Shown here: positions 38,167-46,744 of the stretch, piece by piece
Layout of the letters: every line of letters starts with the position of its first letter
How positions within the stretch are numbered: position 1 is the first letter of the stretch
Assembly (NCBI GenBank): GCA_964511535.1
Contig: CAZEFW010000012.1
Span: forward strand, 28,877 to 92,876
Length of the DNA: 64,000 nt
Source of the DNA: CAZCFB01 sp964511535
GTDB taxonomy: Bacteria > Myxococcota_A > Polyangia > GCA-2747355 > CAZCFB01
Reading direction: 5' to 3'
Program-made: the position numbers and the translations under genes
The notes under the pieces: model-generated
Database searches by the model: none
What the model was told of the DNA's origin: nothing
The model's input: only the letters and a program-made list of their open reading frames with translations

Positions 38167-38598
38167 ATGACCTCAACCTCTATCCGTGTCGTCGCCGCGG
38201 TGATTCAGGAAGACGGCAAATACCTCATCACTCAGCGGAGGGAGAACGCCTCGTTGCCTCTGCTGTGGGAGTTCCCGGGTGGGCGCGTGGAGCCCGGGGA
38301 GACCGACGCCGAGGCGCTGCAGCGGGAGTTCAAGGAGCGGCTCGGCTCCGAGGTGTGCGTGGGCAAGCCGGTGGCCTTCCGCCGGCATGACTACGACGGC
38401 TACACCGTCGAGCTCGTGCTGTACGAGGCGCACCTGGAGGACGAGCAGCTCGAGTCGCTCAAGGTCAAGGACTTCCGCTGGGTCGAGGCTGACGAGTTCA
38501 GCCAGTACCCCTTCCCCCCCGCCGACATGGCCTCCATGGACGACTTCCAGCTCTTCACCGGAAGCGGCGGCAAACCGAAGAAACCCCCTTCAGCGTAG
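38167..38598 (+). CDS. Nudix hydrolase with variant Nudix box
   Basis: 143 residues from the ATG at 38167. MutT-like: VVAAVIQEDGKYLITQRRE, then WEFPGGRVEPGETDAEAL and REFKERLG. The Nudix box GX5EX7REUXEEXGU is kept except the second Glu of the EE pair, which is Arg here (E-R). That residue usually helps bind the catalytic metal, so activity may be altered. Overall similarity is to (deoxy)nucleoside triphosphate pyrophosphohydrolases. It is divergent from the CoA-binding protein gene. Confidence 0.88.
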   Translation: MTSTSIRVVAAVIQEDGKYLITQRRENASLPLLWEFPGGRVEPGETDAEALQREFKERLGSEVCVGKPVAFRRHDYDGYTVELVLYEAHLEDEQLESLKVKDFRWVEADEFSQYPFPPADMASMDDFQLFTGSGGKPKKPPSA

Positions 38599-38614
38599 CA
38601 ACCTGGGCATCGGC

Positions 38615-38719
38615 GTAGACGCGGCAACGCGGCGAGACGCCGCGTCTACCCAACGCGGCGAGACGCCGCGTCTACTCAGCGACGTAGACCCGTAGACGCG
38701 GCATCTTGCCGCGTCTACC
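38615..38719. repeat. array of GTAGACGCGGC-type palindromes
   Basis: Three successive inverted repeats: units containing ACGCGGCGAGACGCCGCGT occur twice (38626-38646 and about 38653-38673), followed by a perfect 12-bp-arm hairpin GTAGACGCGGCA/TGCCGCGTCTAC with a TCT loop (38692-38718). The last hairpin contains the stop codon of the folC-like gene. The position between convergent genes suits termination, but the repeated unit looks like a dispersed family (compare 30.1 and 40.1 kb). Confidence 0.75.
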
Positions 38720-40097
38720 ACCAGCTCTTGCGCTCCGCCAGCACCCGCTCGTCCGGATAGAACCGCGCCCGCAGCTGGCCGCACAGGTAGAGCGACCCCG
38801 TCACGAGCACCAGGTCATCAGGCCCCGCAGCGTCGAGCGCGAGGTCCAGGGCGGCCTCCGGATCCGGCTCGGCGACCACCCGCGCAGGCACCCGCCCCCG
38901 GACCGCGTCCGCCGCCTCGCCCGCGGGCCGGGGCGCCTTGGCGTACACCTGCGGCTCGGTGAGCACCAGGGTCTCCGCCCGCTGCCCCAGCCGCAGCAGC
39001 GCCGCGTCGGGTCGGCGGTGCCCCAGGCCGCCGAACACCACGTGCAACCGGCGCTCGCCCAGCCCCTCGAGGCTATGGAGCATGGCCGCCAGCTTGTCCG
39101 GGTTGTGCGCGCCGTCAATCAGCACGCGGCAGCGCGTGCTGCCATGGCCCCCTGGCTCCACCCACTCCATGCGCCCGGGTAGCCTGGCCCGGCTCAGCCC
39201 CACCGCCACCGCGCGCTCGTCCACGCGCTCGCCGGCCGGGTCGAGCTCTTCGACGCACGCCACGGCCAGGGCCGCGTTGTCCGCCTGAAACCGCCCCACC
39301 ATGCGCAGAGGGACCCGCTCGAGCCGCAGGCGACGGCCGCGGAAAGAGAACAGGACGCGCCCATCGCCGCCTGAGCCCGGCTCCGCGCTGAAGCACTCTC
39401 GCCCGAGCACACGCAGCGGCGCCCCCACGTCGCGGGCCTGGCGCGCGGCCGCGAACTTCGCCGTGCCGTCCAGCACCACCCCCCGGCTGCCCGGCTTGAT
39501 CACCCCCGCCTTGTGCCAGGCGATGTCGTCCAGGGTGGGGCCCAGGGTCTTGAGGTGATCGAAGCCCACATGGTTGATGAGCGCCACCCTGGTTTGCATC
39601 ACGTTGGTGATGTCGTTGCGCCCCCCTACCCCCGTCTCCATCACCGCCACCTCCACCGCCTCGCGCCGGAAGTGCTCCAGGCAGATGCCCACCGACGCCA
39701 GGCCGTGCATGGGAACGAACGGCCCGCGGCACGCCTCCGCGGCCGGGCGGATCCACTCGATCAGATCATGGAACTGCTGCGCCGACGCGTACAGCCCGTC
39801 CACCCACAGCTTCTCGGTGTTGAGCTGCAAATAAGGGGTGACATGCAGCCCGGCGCGGACCCCCGCCGCCCGCAGGATCTCGGCCACCATCACCGCCACC
39901 GACCCCTTGCCCGACGTCCCGGCCACCTGCACCGCAGGGTAAGCCCGCTGCGGCTGGTCCAGGTGGGGCAGGAACCACTCCATCCACTCCCGCCGCTTGC
40001 GCGCCGGGCGCTGCTGGTCCTCCGGCGGCGGATCGCGACGGATCAACCCCTCGTCGAGGTACCAGGATGCAGCGGCGTATTTCTCCCACTCGGTCAT
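38715..40097 (-). CDS. folC: FolC-like Mur-ligase family protein (folylpolyglutamate/dihydrofolate synthase)
   Basis: 460 residues. The ATP loop is QVAGTSGKGSVAVMVAEIL, then VAVMETGVGGRNDITNV, INHVGFDHLKTLGPTLDDIAWHKAGV (family lysine region), and the C-terminal domain starts with RVLIDGAHNPDKLAAM. These are the classic FolC motifs; the last two are the folate/ADP contact segments. It attaches glutamate to dihydropteroate or folates. The start lies just after a hexamer-periodic array, and no good ribosome site is visible. Confidence 0.88.
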   Translation of the reverse strand: MTEWEKYAAASWYLDEGLIRRDPPPEDQQRPARKRREWMEWFLPHLDQPQRAYPAVQVAGTSGKGSVAVMVAEILRAAGVRAGLHVTPYLQLNTEKLWVDGLYASAQQFHDLIEWIRPAAEACRGPFVPMHGLASVGICLEHFRREAVEVAVMETGVGGRNDITNVMQTRVALINHVGFDHLKTLGPTLDDIAWHKAGVIKPGSRGVVLDGTAKFAAARQARDVGAPLRVLGRECFSAEPGSGGDGRVLFSFRGRRLRLERVPLRMVGRFQADNAALAVACVEELDPAGERVDERAVAVGLSRARLPGRMEWVEPGGHGSTRCRVLIDGAHNPDKLAAMLHSLEGLGERRLHVVFGGLGHRRPDAALLRLGQRAETLVLTEPQVYAKAPRPAGEAADAVRGRVPARVVAEPDPEAALDLALDAAGPDDLVLVTGSLYLCGQLRARFYPDERVLAERKSWW

Positions 40098-40103
40098 GGA
40101 TCA

Positions 40104-40190
40104 ACGTGGACGTCGACGTCGTCGTAGACGTAGACGAAATGCCGACGGCCGTCCACGTCTACGTTTGCGTCTACGATTACGTCTACGTTC
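40104..40190. repeat. inverted GTAGAC hexamer array
   Basis: The left arm reads CGTGGAC GTCGAC GTCGTC GTAGAC GTAGAC in six-base steps; the right arm reads CCACGT CTACGT TTGCGT CTACGA TTACGT CTACG, its complement in six-base steps, with a GAAATGCCGACGGCC middle. The whole can fold into a long imperfect hairpin. It fills the gap between the radical SAM stop (40193) and the folC start (40097). Confidence 0.75.
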
Positions 40191-40192
40191 TT

Positions 40193-41551
40193 TTAATCCC
40201 GTGAGGGGATGATTCGAAAGTCCGAAAACCGCCGCAGCACGTACCGCAGCTGGGTCGGGCGGATCAGGCTGAGCATCTTGACGATGCGCCGGGGGCGGGA
40301 GAGGAAGAAGGTGCGGAACGCCCGGGCCTGGGCCGCCTTGAGCACCTTGGGGCTCACCCCGTCAGGGCACCAGGTCACGTCGTGGTACGACTGGTAGCTG
40401 GTCAGGTCCGGCTTCGGCTCGATCTGGTCCCAGATCTCGGTGCCAGGCATCACGTCCAGCAGCAGGAACTGCGCCTTGTCCAGGCGGCTGTTGGTGGCGA
40501 AGTCGATGGTGCGCTGGATGCTCTGCTCCGTCTCGCCCGGCAGCCCGAAGATGAAGAAGCCCTGGGTCAGGATTCCCAGGTCCGACGCGATATTGATCGC
40601 CCTGGTGTACTTCTCCACTGACGCCTGCTTGTTGCACTGGCGCAGGACCTCCGGGTCGGCCGACTCGATGCCGAAGGCCACGCTGTAGAGCCCGGCGCGC
40701 TTCATCAGCGCCAGCAGGGGCCTGTCCACCTTGTCGGCGCGGATGCCGTTGGGGGTGGCCCAGCTGACCTTGATCCCCTTGCGCAGGATCCCCTCGGCGA
40801 TGGCCCAGGCGTGGTCCCGGCGCATGGTCAGGTTGTCGTCCTCGAAGTGCACCTCGCGCACCCCGTGGCGCGCCACCATGTACTCGATCTCGTCCACCAC
40901 GTCCTCGGGCGGACGGAAGCGGATGCGCCGCCGCCACTGAAACGGCGAGGAGCAGAACGAGCAGTTGTACGGGCACCCCCGGCTGGAGGTCATGGGCACG
41001 ATGGGGTAGTTCTTGGCCACGCCGCCGTGAGGCGCGGGCGGATAGGTGCCGGGCGCCATGTCGTCCCAGTCCGGGAACGGCAGGTCGCCCAGGTCCTTGA
41101 TCAGCGGCTGCAGCTCCGGCGTCGGGTTGCCGGGCGTGACCACCCCGGGCACGCCCTCGCCGTCGCCGCCCGCTTCCAGGTCCGCCACCAGCGCCGCCAG
41201 CGACGGCTCTCCCTCGCTGGTCACGGCGAAGTCCGCGCCGCTCTCCTCCAGCGTCTCCGACGGGATCACCGTCACGTGCGGGCCCCCCACCACCACCTTG
41301 ACCCCCTGCGCCTTGAGCCGCCGGATGGTGTCCACGGTCTGGGGGTAGTAGTCCGACAGGATGCTGAAGCCCACCAGGTCTGCCCCGGCGCAGCGCTGCA
41401 CGAGCTGCTCGTTGTCGAGCCCCAGGTTCAGCGCGTCCACAGCCTTGACGTCATGCCCCTCCCGCACCAGGTAGGCCTTGAGGTACCCCAGGGCCAGGGG
41501 CGGCTGGATCAGGTGGGAGTGGTGGTTCGGGCGGGCGAGGACAACTCTCAT
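40193..41551 (-). CDS. B12-binding-domain radical SAM protein
   Basis: 452 residues. The N-terminal cobalamin-binding domain (about 1-130) has PPLALGYLKAYLVREGHDV and VVVGGPHVTVIPSE. A radical SAM core follows with SSRGCPYNCSFCSSP (CxxxCxxC, about 185). Its TIM-barrel signs are EVHFEDDNLTMRRD, AFGIESADPEVL and FFIFGLPGETEQSI. It probably methylates or rearranges a carbon in a natural product, lipid or cofactor. The two-domain layout is seen; the substrate is not. It is one of five co-oriented genes (40.2-46.7 kb). Confidence 0.92.
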   Translation of the reverse strand: MRVVLARPNHHSHLIQPPLALGYLKAYLVREGHDVKAVDALNLGLDNEQLVQRCAGADLVGFSILSDYYPQTVDTIRRLKAQGVKVVVGGPHVTVIPSETLEESGADFAVTSEGEPSLAALVADLEAGGDGEGVPGVVTPGNPTPELQPLIKDLGDLPFPDWDDMAPGTYPPAPHGGVAKNYPIVPMTSSRGCPYNCSFCSSPFQWRRRIRFRPPEDVVDEIEYMVARHGVREVHFEDDNLTMRRDHAWAIAEGILRKGIKVSWATPNGIRADKVDRPLLALMKRAGLYSVAFGIESADPEVLRQCNKQASVEKYTRAINIASDLGILTQGFFIFGLPGETEQSIQRTIDFATNSRLDKAQFLLLDVMPGTEIWDQIEPKPDLTSYQSYHDVTWCPDGVSPKVLKAAQARAFRTFFLSRPRRIVKMLSLIRPTQLRYVLRRFSDFRIIPSRD

Positions 41552-41567
41552 GTACGCATCCGCGTCG

Positions 41568-43037
41568 CTACTTGGCCAGGGCCTGGGCGTCGTCGCCCGG
41601 CTCGGCTTCCTCGTCCTCGAGGTACTGCTGCTCGGTGGCCACCGAGCGGATGCGCTGCTTCATGGCCGGCTGGCCCCAGTAGTCGGCGCACTGGAACGCC
41701 ATCTTCAGCGAGTGGTCCATGTTGTTGTAACGGAACAGCCCCTGGCGCCCGAGGGTGGTCAGGTTCGGCACCTGGTCGCACAGCCGCACCGCGTGGTCGA
41801 TCTTCTGCTGGTAGTCGAGATCGTAGATCGGGTAGGCGTGGGTCATCTCCGTGGAGAAGTAGTCCAGGATCTTGCCCTTCTGATCCGGGCGCAGCAGGCC
41901 GAGCTCGATGAGCTGGGGCACGCACTGGCGGAACAGCACCTCGTCGTCCTCGTGCCACATGGCGTCGCCGCGGTTGCAGGCCAGCTCCAGGATCAGCGAG
42001 GTCTTGCCCTCGGGCGCGTTGTACGGCGACCAGTTGCGCGGCTCCTGCACGCGCATGAAGACGTACTTCTCCTCCGGGATGTAGATCCAGGTGTTGTCGC
42101 TCACCAGCGGGAAGTCGAGGGTGATGTTGAGGAAGCGCAGCGCGCGGAAGCGCATGTTCTGCAGCACGCGCAGGTCCTCGGCCGTCTTGTGCATGCCCAT
42201 CATCTCCACCATCTCCGGCAGCGGGATGGTGTTGATCACCTGGTCGCAGGTGATGCTCTGGGGCTCGCCGTTCTCCAGGAAGTGGACCTCGGTGATGCGG
42301 TTGTTCTTGTCCACGTCCAGGCTGGTCACCGGCGCGTTGAGGATGATCTTGCCACCGGCGGCGGTGATCTTCTCGGCCATGCGATCCGGGATGGTGCCGA
42401 TGCCGTACTTCGGATAGATGAACTCCGACAGGTAGGTGCGCGGCGTCTCCTTCTCCTGGTTCTTGCCGAGCAGGCGCACGAACACGTCCCACAGGTTGAT
42501 CAGCGAGATGCGCTGGGCCGCCCAGTCCGCGGAGATGCTGGTGCCGGGGATGCCCCAGAGCTTCTCCGTGTACATGCCGAAGTAGATCTGGTACAGGGTC
42601 CGGCCGAACCGGTTGACGATCCAGTCCTCGAACGACGCGTCGTTGAAGCCGAAGATGCGCGTCTTGGCCGCCGCCGTCAGGTAGTCGATGCCGGCCCGCG
42701 CCGTCACCAGCGGGTTCATGCGCGACAGCAGATCGCCCAGCTCCAGCGGGTACTGGATGTACTGGTTGTTCAGCCGGATGACGCTCTTGCGGTCGGTGAC
42801 CATGCGCTCGTCGCCCAGCAGGTCCACCACCGCCTGCTCCACGTCCCGGTACTTGGTGAAGAACCGGTGGCCGCCCAGGTCGAACCGCCAGTCGCCGCGC
42901 TTGACGGTGATCGACTGCCCGCCCACCTGGTCATCCCGCTCGATGACGATGACTTCATGACCCTGCTCTGCCAGCTTCCAGCCGCACGCGACGCCCGCCG
43001 GGCCGCCGCCGAGGATGACGATCTTCTGCTTGTCCAT
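41568..43037 (-). CDS. FAD-dependent UDP-galactopyranose-mutase-like oxidoreductase
   Basis: 489 residues from the ATG at 43037. The N-terminal dinucleotide motif VILGGGPAGVACGWKLAEQG and a following ERDDQVGGQS are of the amine-oxidase/UGM class. LGGHRFFTKYRDVE, PRTYLSEFIYPKYGIGTI and the C-terminal FRYNNMDHSLKMAF are typical of UGM-like proteins that act on nucleotide sugars or of protoporphyrinogen-oxidase relatives. I cannot choose between them. Its neighbours on both sides are B12 radical SAM genes, with which it probably works. Confidence 0.85.
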   Translation of the reverse strand: MDKQKIVILGGGPAGVACGWKLAEQGHEVIVIERDDQVGGQSITVKRGDWRFDLGGHRFFTKYRDVEQAVVDLLGDERMVTDRKSVIRLNNQYIQYPLELGDLLSRMNPLVTARAGIDYLTAAAKTRIFGFNDASFEDWIVNRFGRTLYQIYFGMYTEKLWGIPGTSISADWAAQRISLINLWDVFVRLLGKNQEKETPRTYLSEFIYPKYGIGTIPDRMAEKITAAGGKIILNAPVTSLDVDKNNRITEVHFLENGEPQSITCDQVINTIPLPEMVEMMGMHKTAEDLRVLQNMRFRALRFLNITLDFPLVSDNTWIYIPEEKYVFMRVQEPRNWSPYNAPEGKTSLILELACNRGDAMWHEDDEVLFRQCVPQLIELGLLRPDQKGKILDYFSTEMTHAYPIYDLDYQQKIDHAVRLCDQVPNLTTLGRQGLFRYNNMDHSLKMAFQCADYWGQPAMKQRIRSVATEQQYLEDEEAEPGDDAQALAK

Positions 43038-43110
43038 CAGCTCTCTGTCCTGTCTCACGATGATCTGGTGATCGGTTCGCTTCCGCTTAAACGCTCGCTC
43101 TGAGGGGCCG

Positions 43111-44562
43111 TCAGTTTATCAGGTTCTTGCCCGCGCATACCATGAAGTACCCGAAGGAATACTGCAGCGATACGCCGTCCTTCAGCCCCCGGTAGACATA
43201 CTTGGCCAGGTCCGCGAAGAACTTGTGCTTGCCCATGCGCATCAGCTTGAAGGTGCGCCAGCCGTTGAACCAGATGACGCAGAAGTGGCGGAACCACATG
43301 ATCTGCCACGGCTTGAGCTTGCCCGTGTCCACGTTGGCGCTGGTGTGCAGGCTGTCGATCTTTTCCCACGCCGACTCGTCCACAGTGCCGCCGAGCTCGC
43401 TGACCATCTTGGCGCCGTCGGTGGCGGGCAGGGGCCGGTAGGTGAAGAAGATGGGGCGATCTACCCCCGTCTCGCGCACCAGGTTGAAGGTGTCCATCAG
43501 CGTGCCGAAGTCCTCGCCGGGTCCGCCCACCATGTTGTAGCCCGTGATGGAGATGCCGTTTTCGTGGCACAGCGAGATGATCCGCCGCAGCTTCTCGTTG
43601 GTCACCTTCTTGCGGTACACCTCGGTGCGGATGCGCTCGTTGCCTGCCTCGATGCCGATGCGGATGATGCGGCAGTTGGCCGACGCCAGGGTGAGCACGC
43701 GCTTCTCGTCCAGGTTGTGCCCCGCGCCGAAGCAGGAGAACGGCAGCACGTCGGCCATGCCGATCTTGCGGTACTCGTCGCAGAACTCCTCGGTCCAGGG
43801 GTAGTTGAACGAGAAGACCGGATCGAAGAAGTGCGCGATGCGCATGCCCGCGTCCTTGTACTTGCCGTACTGGTGCTTGATCTCGTGGGCCAGCTCGCGG
43901 GCGTTGCGGCGGCGGATCCCCTTGCCAGGGATCGCCCGACGCAGCGACACCTCGGAGCAGTAGCTGCAGTTGTACGGGCAGCCCCGGTTGCCCATGAAGT
44001 AGAGCATCTGGTTGTAGAAGACGTACTTCTCGATGTCTTCCCAGCAGTCGTAGTTCGGGATCGGCAGCACGTCGACGTTCTCGATGAAGCGCCGCTTCTC
44101 GTTCTTGATGATCTCGTCGTCGCGCTTGAACCACAGGCCCTGGATCTCGTCCAGCGGCCGCCCCTCCTGCAACGCGTCCATGTACTCGGTGATGGTGTAC
44201 TCGCCGTCGCCCAGGACGATGGCCTCCACGAAGGGCCGGTTGATGGCGTCATCCGGCAGCAGGGAGCAGTGCCAGCCGCCCATGACGATGCGCAGGTCGG
44301 GGCGATGCTTCTTGGCCTCGCCGATGATGTCGACGATGTAGCGCATGTACAGCGAGGTGGCGCTGAGCCCGAGGATGTCCGGCTCGAACCGATCCAGGCA
44401 CCGCTTGAGGTACTGCTTCCAGTCCTTGCGGTGGAAGGTGAAGTCCATGGTGGCGGCGTCGTGGTCGGAGCGCTCGTTGATATACGTGGTGAGGTACGTC
44501 TGGCCTATGTCCAGGATCGAGACGTCGCCGGTCAGGTTGGGGTTGACGACTTGGATCCGCAT
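43111..44562 (-). CDS. B12-binding-domain radical SAM protein
   Basis: 483 residues. A cobalamin-binding-like domain spans about 1-150 (LGLSATSLYMRYIVDIIGEAK, IVMGGWHCSLLP). The radical SAM core has MGNRGCPYNCSYCSEVSLRR with CxxxCxxC, then IRIGIEAGNERIRTEVYRKK and GYNMVGGPGEDFGTLMD. It is distinct in sequence from the other B12 radical SAM enzyme in this cluster. It likely performs a cobalamin-dependent methylation. The start is 24 bases downstream of the next gene's stop. Confidence 0.92.
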   Translation of the reverse strand: MRIQVVNPNLTGDVSILDIGQTYLTTYINERSDHDAATMDFTFHRKDWKQYLKRCLDRFEPDILGLSATSLYMRYIVDIIGEAKKHRPDLRIVMGGWHCSLLPDDAINRPFVEAIVLGDGEYTITEYMDALQEGRPLDEIQGLWFKRDDEIIKNEKRRFIENVDVLPIPNYDCWEDIEKYVFYNQMLYFMGNRGCPYNCSYCSEVSLRRAIPGKGIRRRNARELAHEIKHQYGKYKDAGMRIAHFFDPVFSFNYPWTEEFCDEYRKIGMADVLPFSCFGAGHNLDEKRVLTLASANCRIIRIGIEAGNERIRTEVYRKKVTNEKLRRIISLCHENGISITGYNMVGGPGEDFGTLMDTFNLVRETGVDRPIFFTYRPLPATDGAKMVSELGGTVDESAWEKIDSLHTSANVDTGKLKPWQIMWFRHFCVIWFNGWRTFKLMRMGKHKFFADLAKYVYRGLKDGVSLQYSFGYFMVCAGKNLIN

Positions 44563-44586
44563 TGGGTGAATCTCCTTGGTCGCAGC

Positions 44587-45702
44587 TTAATCGTTAACTA
44601 TCGCGTCAGAATCATGTTCGCACTCGGGGTAGGAGCGCACTGCAGCGTGCAGCCCCTCGCCCCGGGCGCCGGCAGCCCCGAGGGTGCCGAGCTGGCGCTG
44701 GATGGCGCGCAGCTTCTCCCCGGCCAGGTACCCGAGGGTGTTGGTGATGGCCCCGGAGTCGAGGCCGAACAGCAGGTCGCTCTCCACCGTGGCGATGCAG
44801 AAGCAGCCGTGGCACGCCACCGGCTTGTGCGTCCTGCGGAACGCCTCGGCGAAGCCGATGTTCAGCCCGTTGGGCAATCCCTCGGACTGCAGCAGCACCG
44901 GGCAAGGGGCGACCCGCCCCTCGGGCGAGACCGCCCCGTACACATGGGCCGCCAGGCAGTGGCGCGGGTTCTGGCGCCACGACGGGTTTCGCACGTATTC
45001 GAGGTACCCCATGGAGTTGAGCACCGGCTCACCGGCGGCCTTGAGCTCGGCCAGGTGGTTGATGAGCGCGAGGTACTGCTCCTGGTCGGCGCGCAGGTCG
45101 GAGACCCGGTCGGCCCCCACCGAGTAGGAGTGCTCGAAGATCGGCTGGAACGCGGCGTGGTTGCCGTAGCGCCGGGCCAGGTCGAGCACCCAGTCCACCG
45201 CGCCGATGTTGTTGCGGGTCACCACGGTGTTGGTCCAGACCTTGATCCCCTCGCCGTGCAGGATCTCCAGCGCGTGCATGGCGCCGGCGTGGGCGCCCTT
45301 GCCGCGCATCTTGTCGTGGAACTCCACCGGGCCGTCCAGGCTCATGAGCACCGTGTCGAACAGGCGCAGGGTGTCGATGTGGTCGTCCACCAGCGCGCCG
45401 TTGGTGAAGATCGTGGTGAACAGCCCGCGATCCCTGGCGTGTCGCGCCAGCTCGCCGATGTCCTCACGCAGCAGGGGCTCGCCCCCGGTGAAACCGAGGC
45501 GGCACATGCCGGCGGCGGTGAGCTCATCGATGGCGGCCTTGACCTGGCGGGTGGTCATCTCCTCCCGGGCGGCCTTCCAGATCTGACAGTAACGGCACCG
45601 CAGGTTACAGCGGTACGTCAGGGCCATGGTAATGGCCACCGGGACCGAATGCCCGAGATAGCGGTTCCTGAGGACACCGCCGAGCGTCTTGAGAGCCTTC
45701 AT
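44587..45702 (-). CDS. radical SAM protein (MoaA/SPASM-like)
   Basis: 371 residues. YRCNLRCRYCQIW carries the CxxxCxxC cluster motif near residue 32-39 and GFTGGEPLLREDI the SAM-binding GGE. FTNGALVDDHIDTL and MSLDGPVEFHDKMRGKGAHA are typical of peptide- or cofactor-modifying enzymes. The C-terminal Cys-containing region (CLAAHVYGAVSPEGRVAPCPVLL, CHGCFCIA) fits an auxiliary-cluster (SPASM-type) domain. It is likely to be a partner in the maturation pathway of the cluster. Confidence 0.88.
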   Translation of the reverse strand: MKALKTLGGVLRNRYLGHSVPVAITMALTYRCNLRCRYCQIWKAAREEMTTRQVKAAIDELTAAGMCRLGFTGGEPLLREDIGELARHARDRGLFTTIFTNGALVDDHIDTLRLFDTVLMSLDGPVEFHDKMRGKGAHAGAMHALEILHGEGIKVWTNTVVTRNNIGAVDWVLDLARRYGNHAAFQPIFEHSYSVGADRVSDLRADQEQYLALINHLAELKAAGEPVLNSMGYLEYVRNPSWRQNPRHCLAAHVYGAVSPEGRVAPCPVLLQSEGLPNGLNIGFAEAFRRTHKPVACHGCFCIATVESDLLFGLDSGAITNTLGYLAGEKLRAIQRQLGTLGAAGARGEGLHAAVRSYPECEHDSDAIVND

Positions 45703-45724
45703 CGTTCCTGAAACCTAACACAAT

Positions 45725-45747
45725 GGCCCGGGCGCGCCACCCGGGCC
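45725..45747. terminator. hairpin between hydrolase and radical SAM genes
   Basis: GGCCCGGG and CCCGGGCC arms of eight bases enclose a CGCGCCA loop. It lies 62 bases beyond the stop of the alpha/beta hydrolase gene on the minus strand. It lacks a strong T tract, so it may be an attenuator or a transcript-stabilising hairpin. Confidence 0.4.
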
Positions 45748-45809
45748 GCAGGGCACCAGCTTATACCCGCACCGGGCGTACCAGGCAAGTGGCACCCGGG
45801 GTGGGGGTA

Positions 45810-46679
45810 CTACTGCAGGTGCTGCTGCAAGAAGCGCAGAATCCGCCCCGCTGTTTCGTCCGGGAACTCCATCACCATGTAGTGGGTGCCCTCCGGGATC
45901 TCGAAGTACTCCGCGCCGGGGATCCGGGAGGCCACGTGGCGGCCCACATCGGGCCGGGTGATGGTGTCCTTGCCGCCCGAGGTGACCAGGGTGGGCACCG
46001 CCACCGTGGGCAGCAGCTGCTCGGTATCATGCTCGTGGGCCGACAGCACCAGGCGCGCGTACTTGCGGTAGTCGAGCTCCAGCACCGACTGCAGGGCGGT
46101 GATGATGGCCGGGGGCTTTCCGGCGACCAGCCCGAGCCCGCTGATGATGGGCAGCGCCACCCTGGAGCGCGCGAACAGCCGCAGCGGCGGCAGGGCCACC
46201 GGGGTGAGCACCGGCGCCAGCAGGGCGAGCTGCTTGATCAGGGCGGGCATCAGCAGCCGCGCGGCCATGTTGCCGCCCATGGAGCGGTGCAGCACCTTGC
46301 CGTGGGCGCCGTTGATCAGCAGCAGGGCCTCGACGTCGTCCGGGCGGCGGCGGTACTGCTCCAGGGACACCTGCACGCCAACGCTCCAGCCGGCCATGAC
46401 GTAGCGCTGGATCCCCTCGGCCTGCAGCAGGCAATCGAGATCCTTGCAGTTGTCCTCTATCTGGATCCGGTCCGGGTCCGCGGGCCAGTCCGAGTCATAG
46501 TAGCCCCGGTAATCCCAGAGCAGGATCCTGTAGTGCGGCAGCAGGTGCGCGAACAGGTCGGTCCAGGCCCAGAACGAGCCGCCGAAGCCGTTGGCCACCA
46601 CGAGCCAGCGGTCCCCCTGCCCGCCCACCTCGTAGGCGATGCGGGTGCCGTCGAAGCTGCTGAGGTACTTGCGTTGCAT
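45810..46679 (-). CDS. alpha/beta hydrolase
   Basis: 289 residues from the ATG at 46679; 23 further upstream codons are open but add nothing conserved. The nucleophile elbow is MAGWSVGVQVSL (GxSxG), the oxyanion region VVANGFGGSFWAW, the acid TSGGKDTITRPDVG, and the catalytic His in PEGTHYMVME. The class includes esterases, haloperoxidase-like and epoxide hydrolases; a more specific function is not visible. It heads the five-gene cluster. Confidence 0.88.
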   Translation of the reverse strand: MQRKYLSSFDGTRIAYEVGGQGDRWLVVANGFGGSFWAWTDLFAHLLPHYRILLWDYRGYYDSDWPADPDRIQIEDNCKDLDCLLQAEGIQRYVMAGWSVGVQVSLEQYRRRPDDVEALLLINGAHGKVLHRSMGGNMAARLLMPALIKQLALLAPVLTPVALPPLRLFARSRVALPIISGLGLVAGKPPAIITALQSVLELDYRKYARLVLSAHEHDTEQLLPTVAVPTLVTSGGKDTITRPDVGRHVASRIPGAEYFEIPEGTHYMVMEFPDETAGRILRFLQQHLQ

Positions 46680-46744
46680 GTAACCGCTCCTGCGTTGCTT
46701 GAGGGCGCTGATTCTACACCAAGCTCCCCGGGACAACTCTACCT

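Noticed and set aside
38615..40190. CRISPR array
   Set aside because: The repeats are short, palindromic, and lack unique spacers of constant length; they flank the folC gene rather than cas genes.
43225..45711. 828-residue plus-strand frame over the radical SAM genes
   Set aside because: Shadow frame; it spans three minus-strand genes and their gaps.
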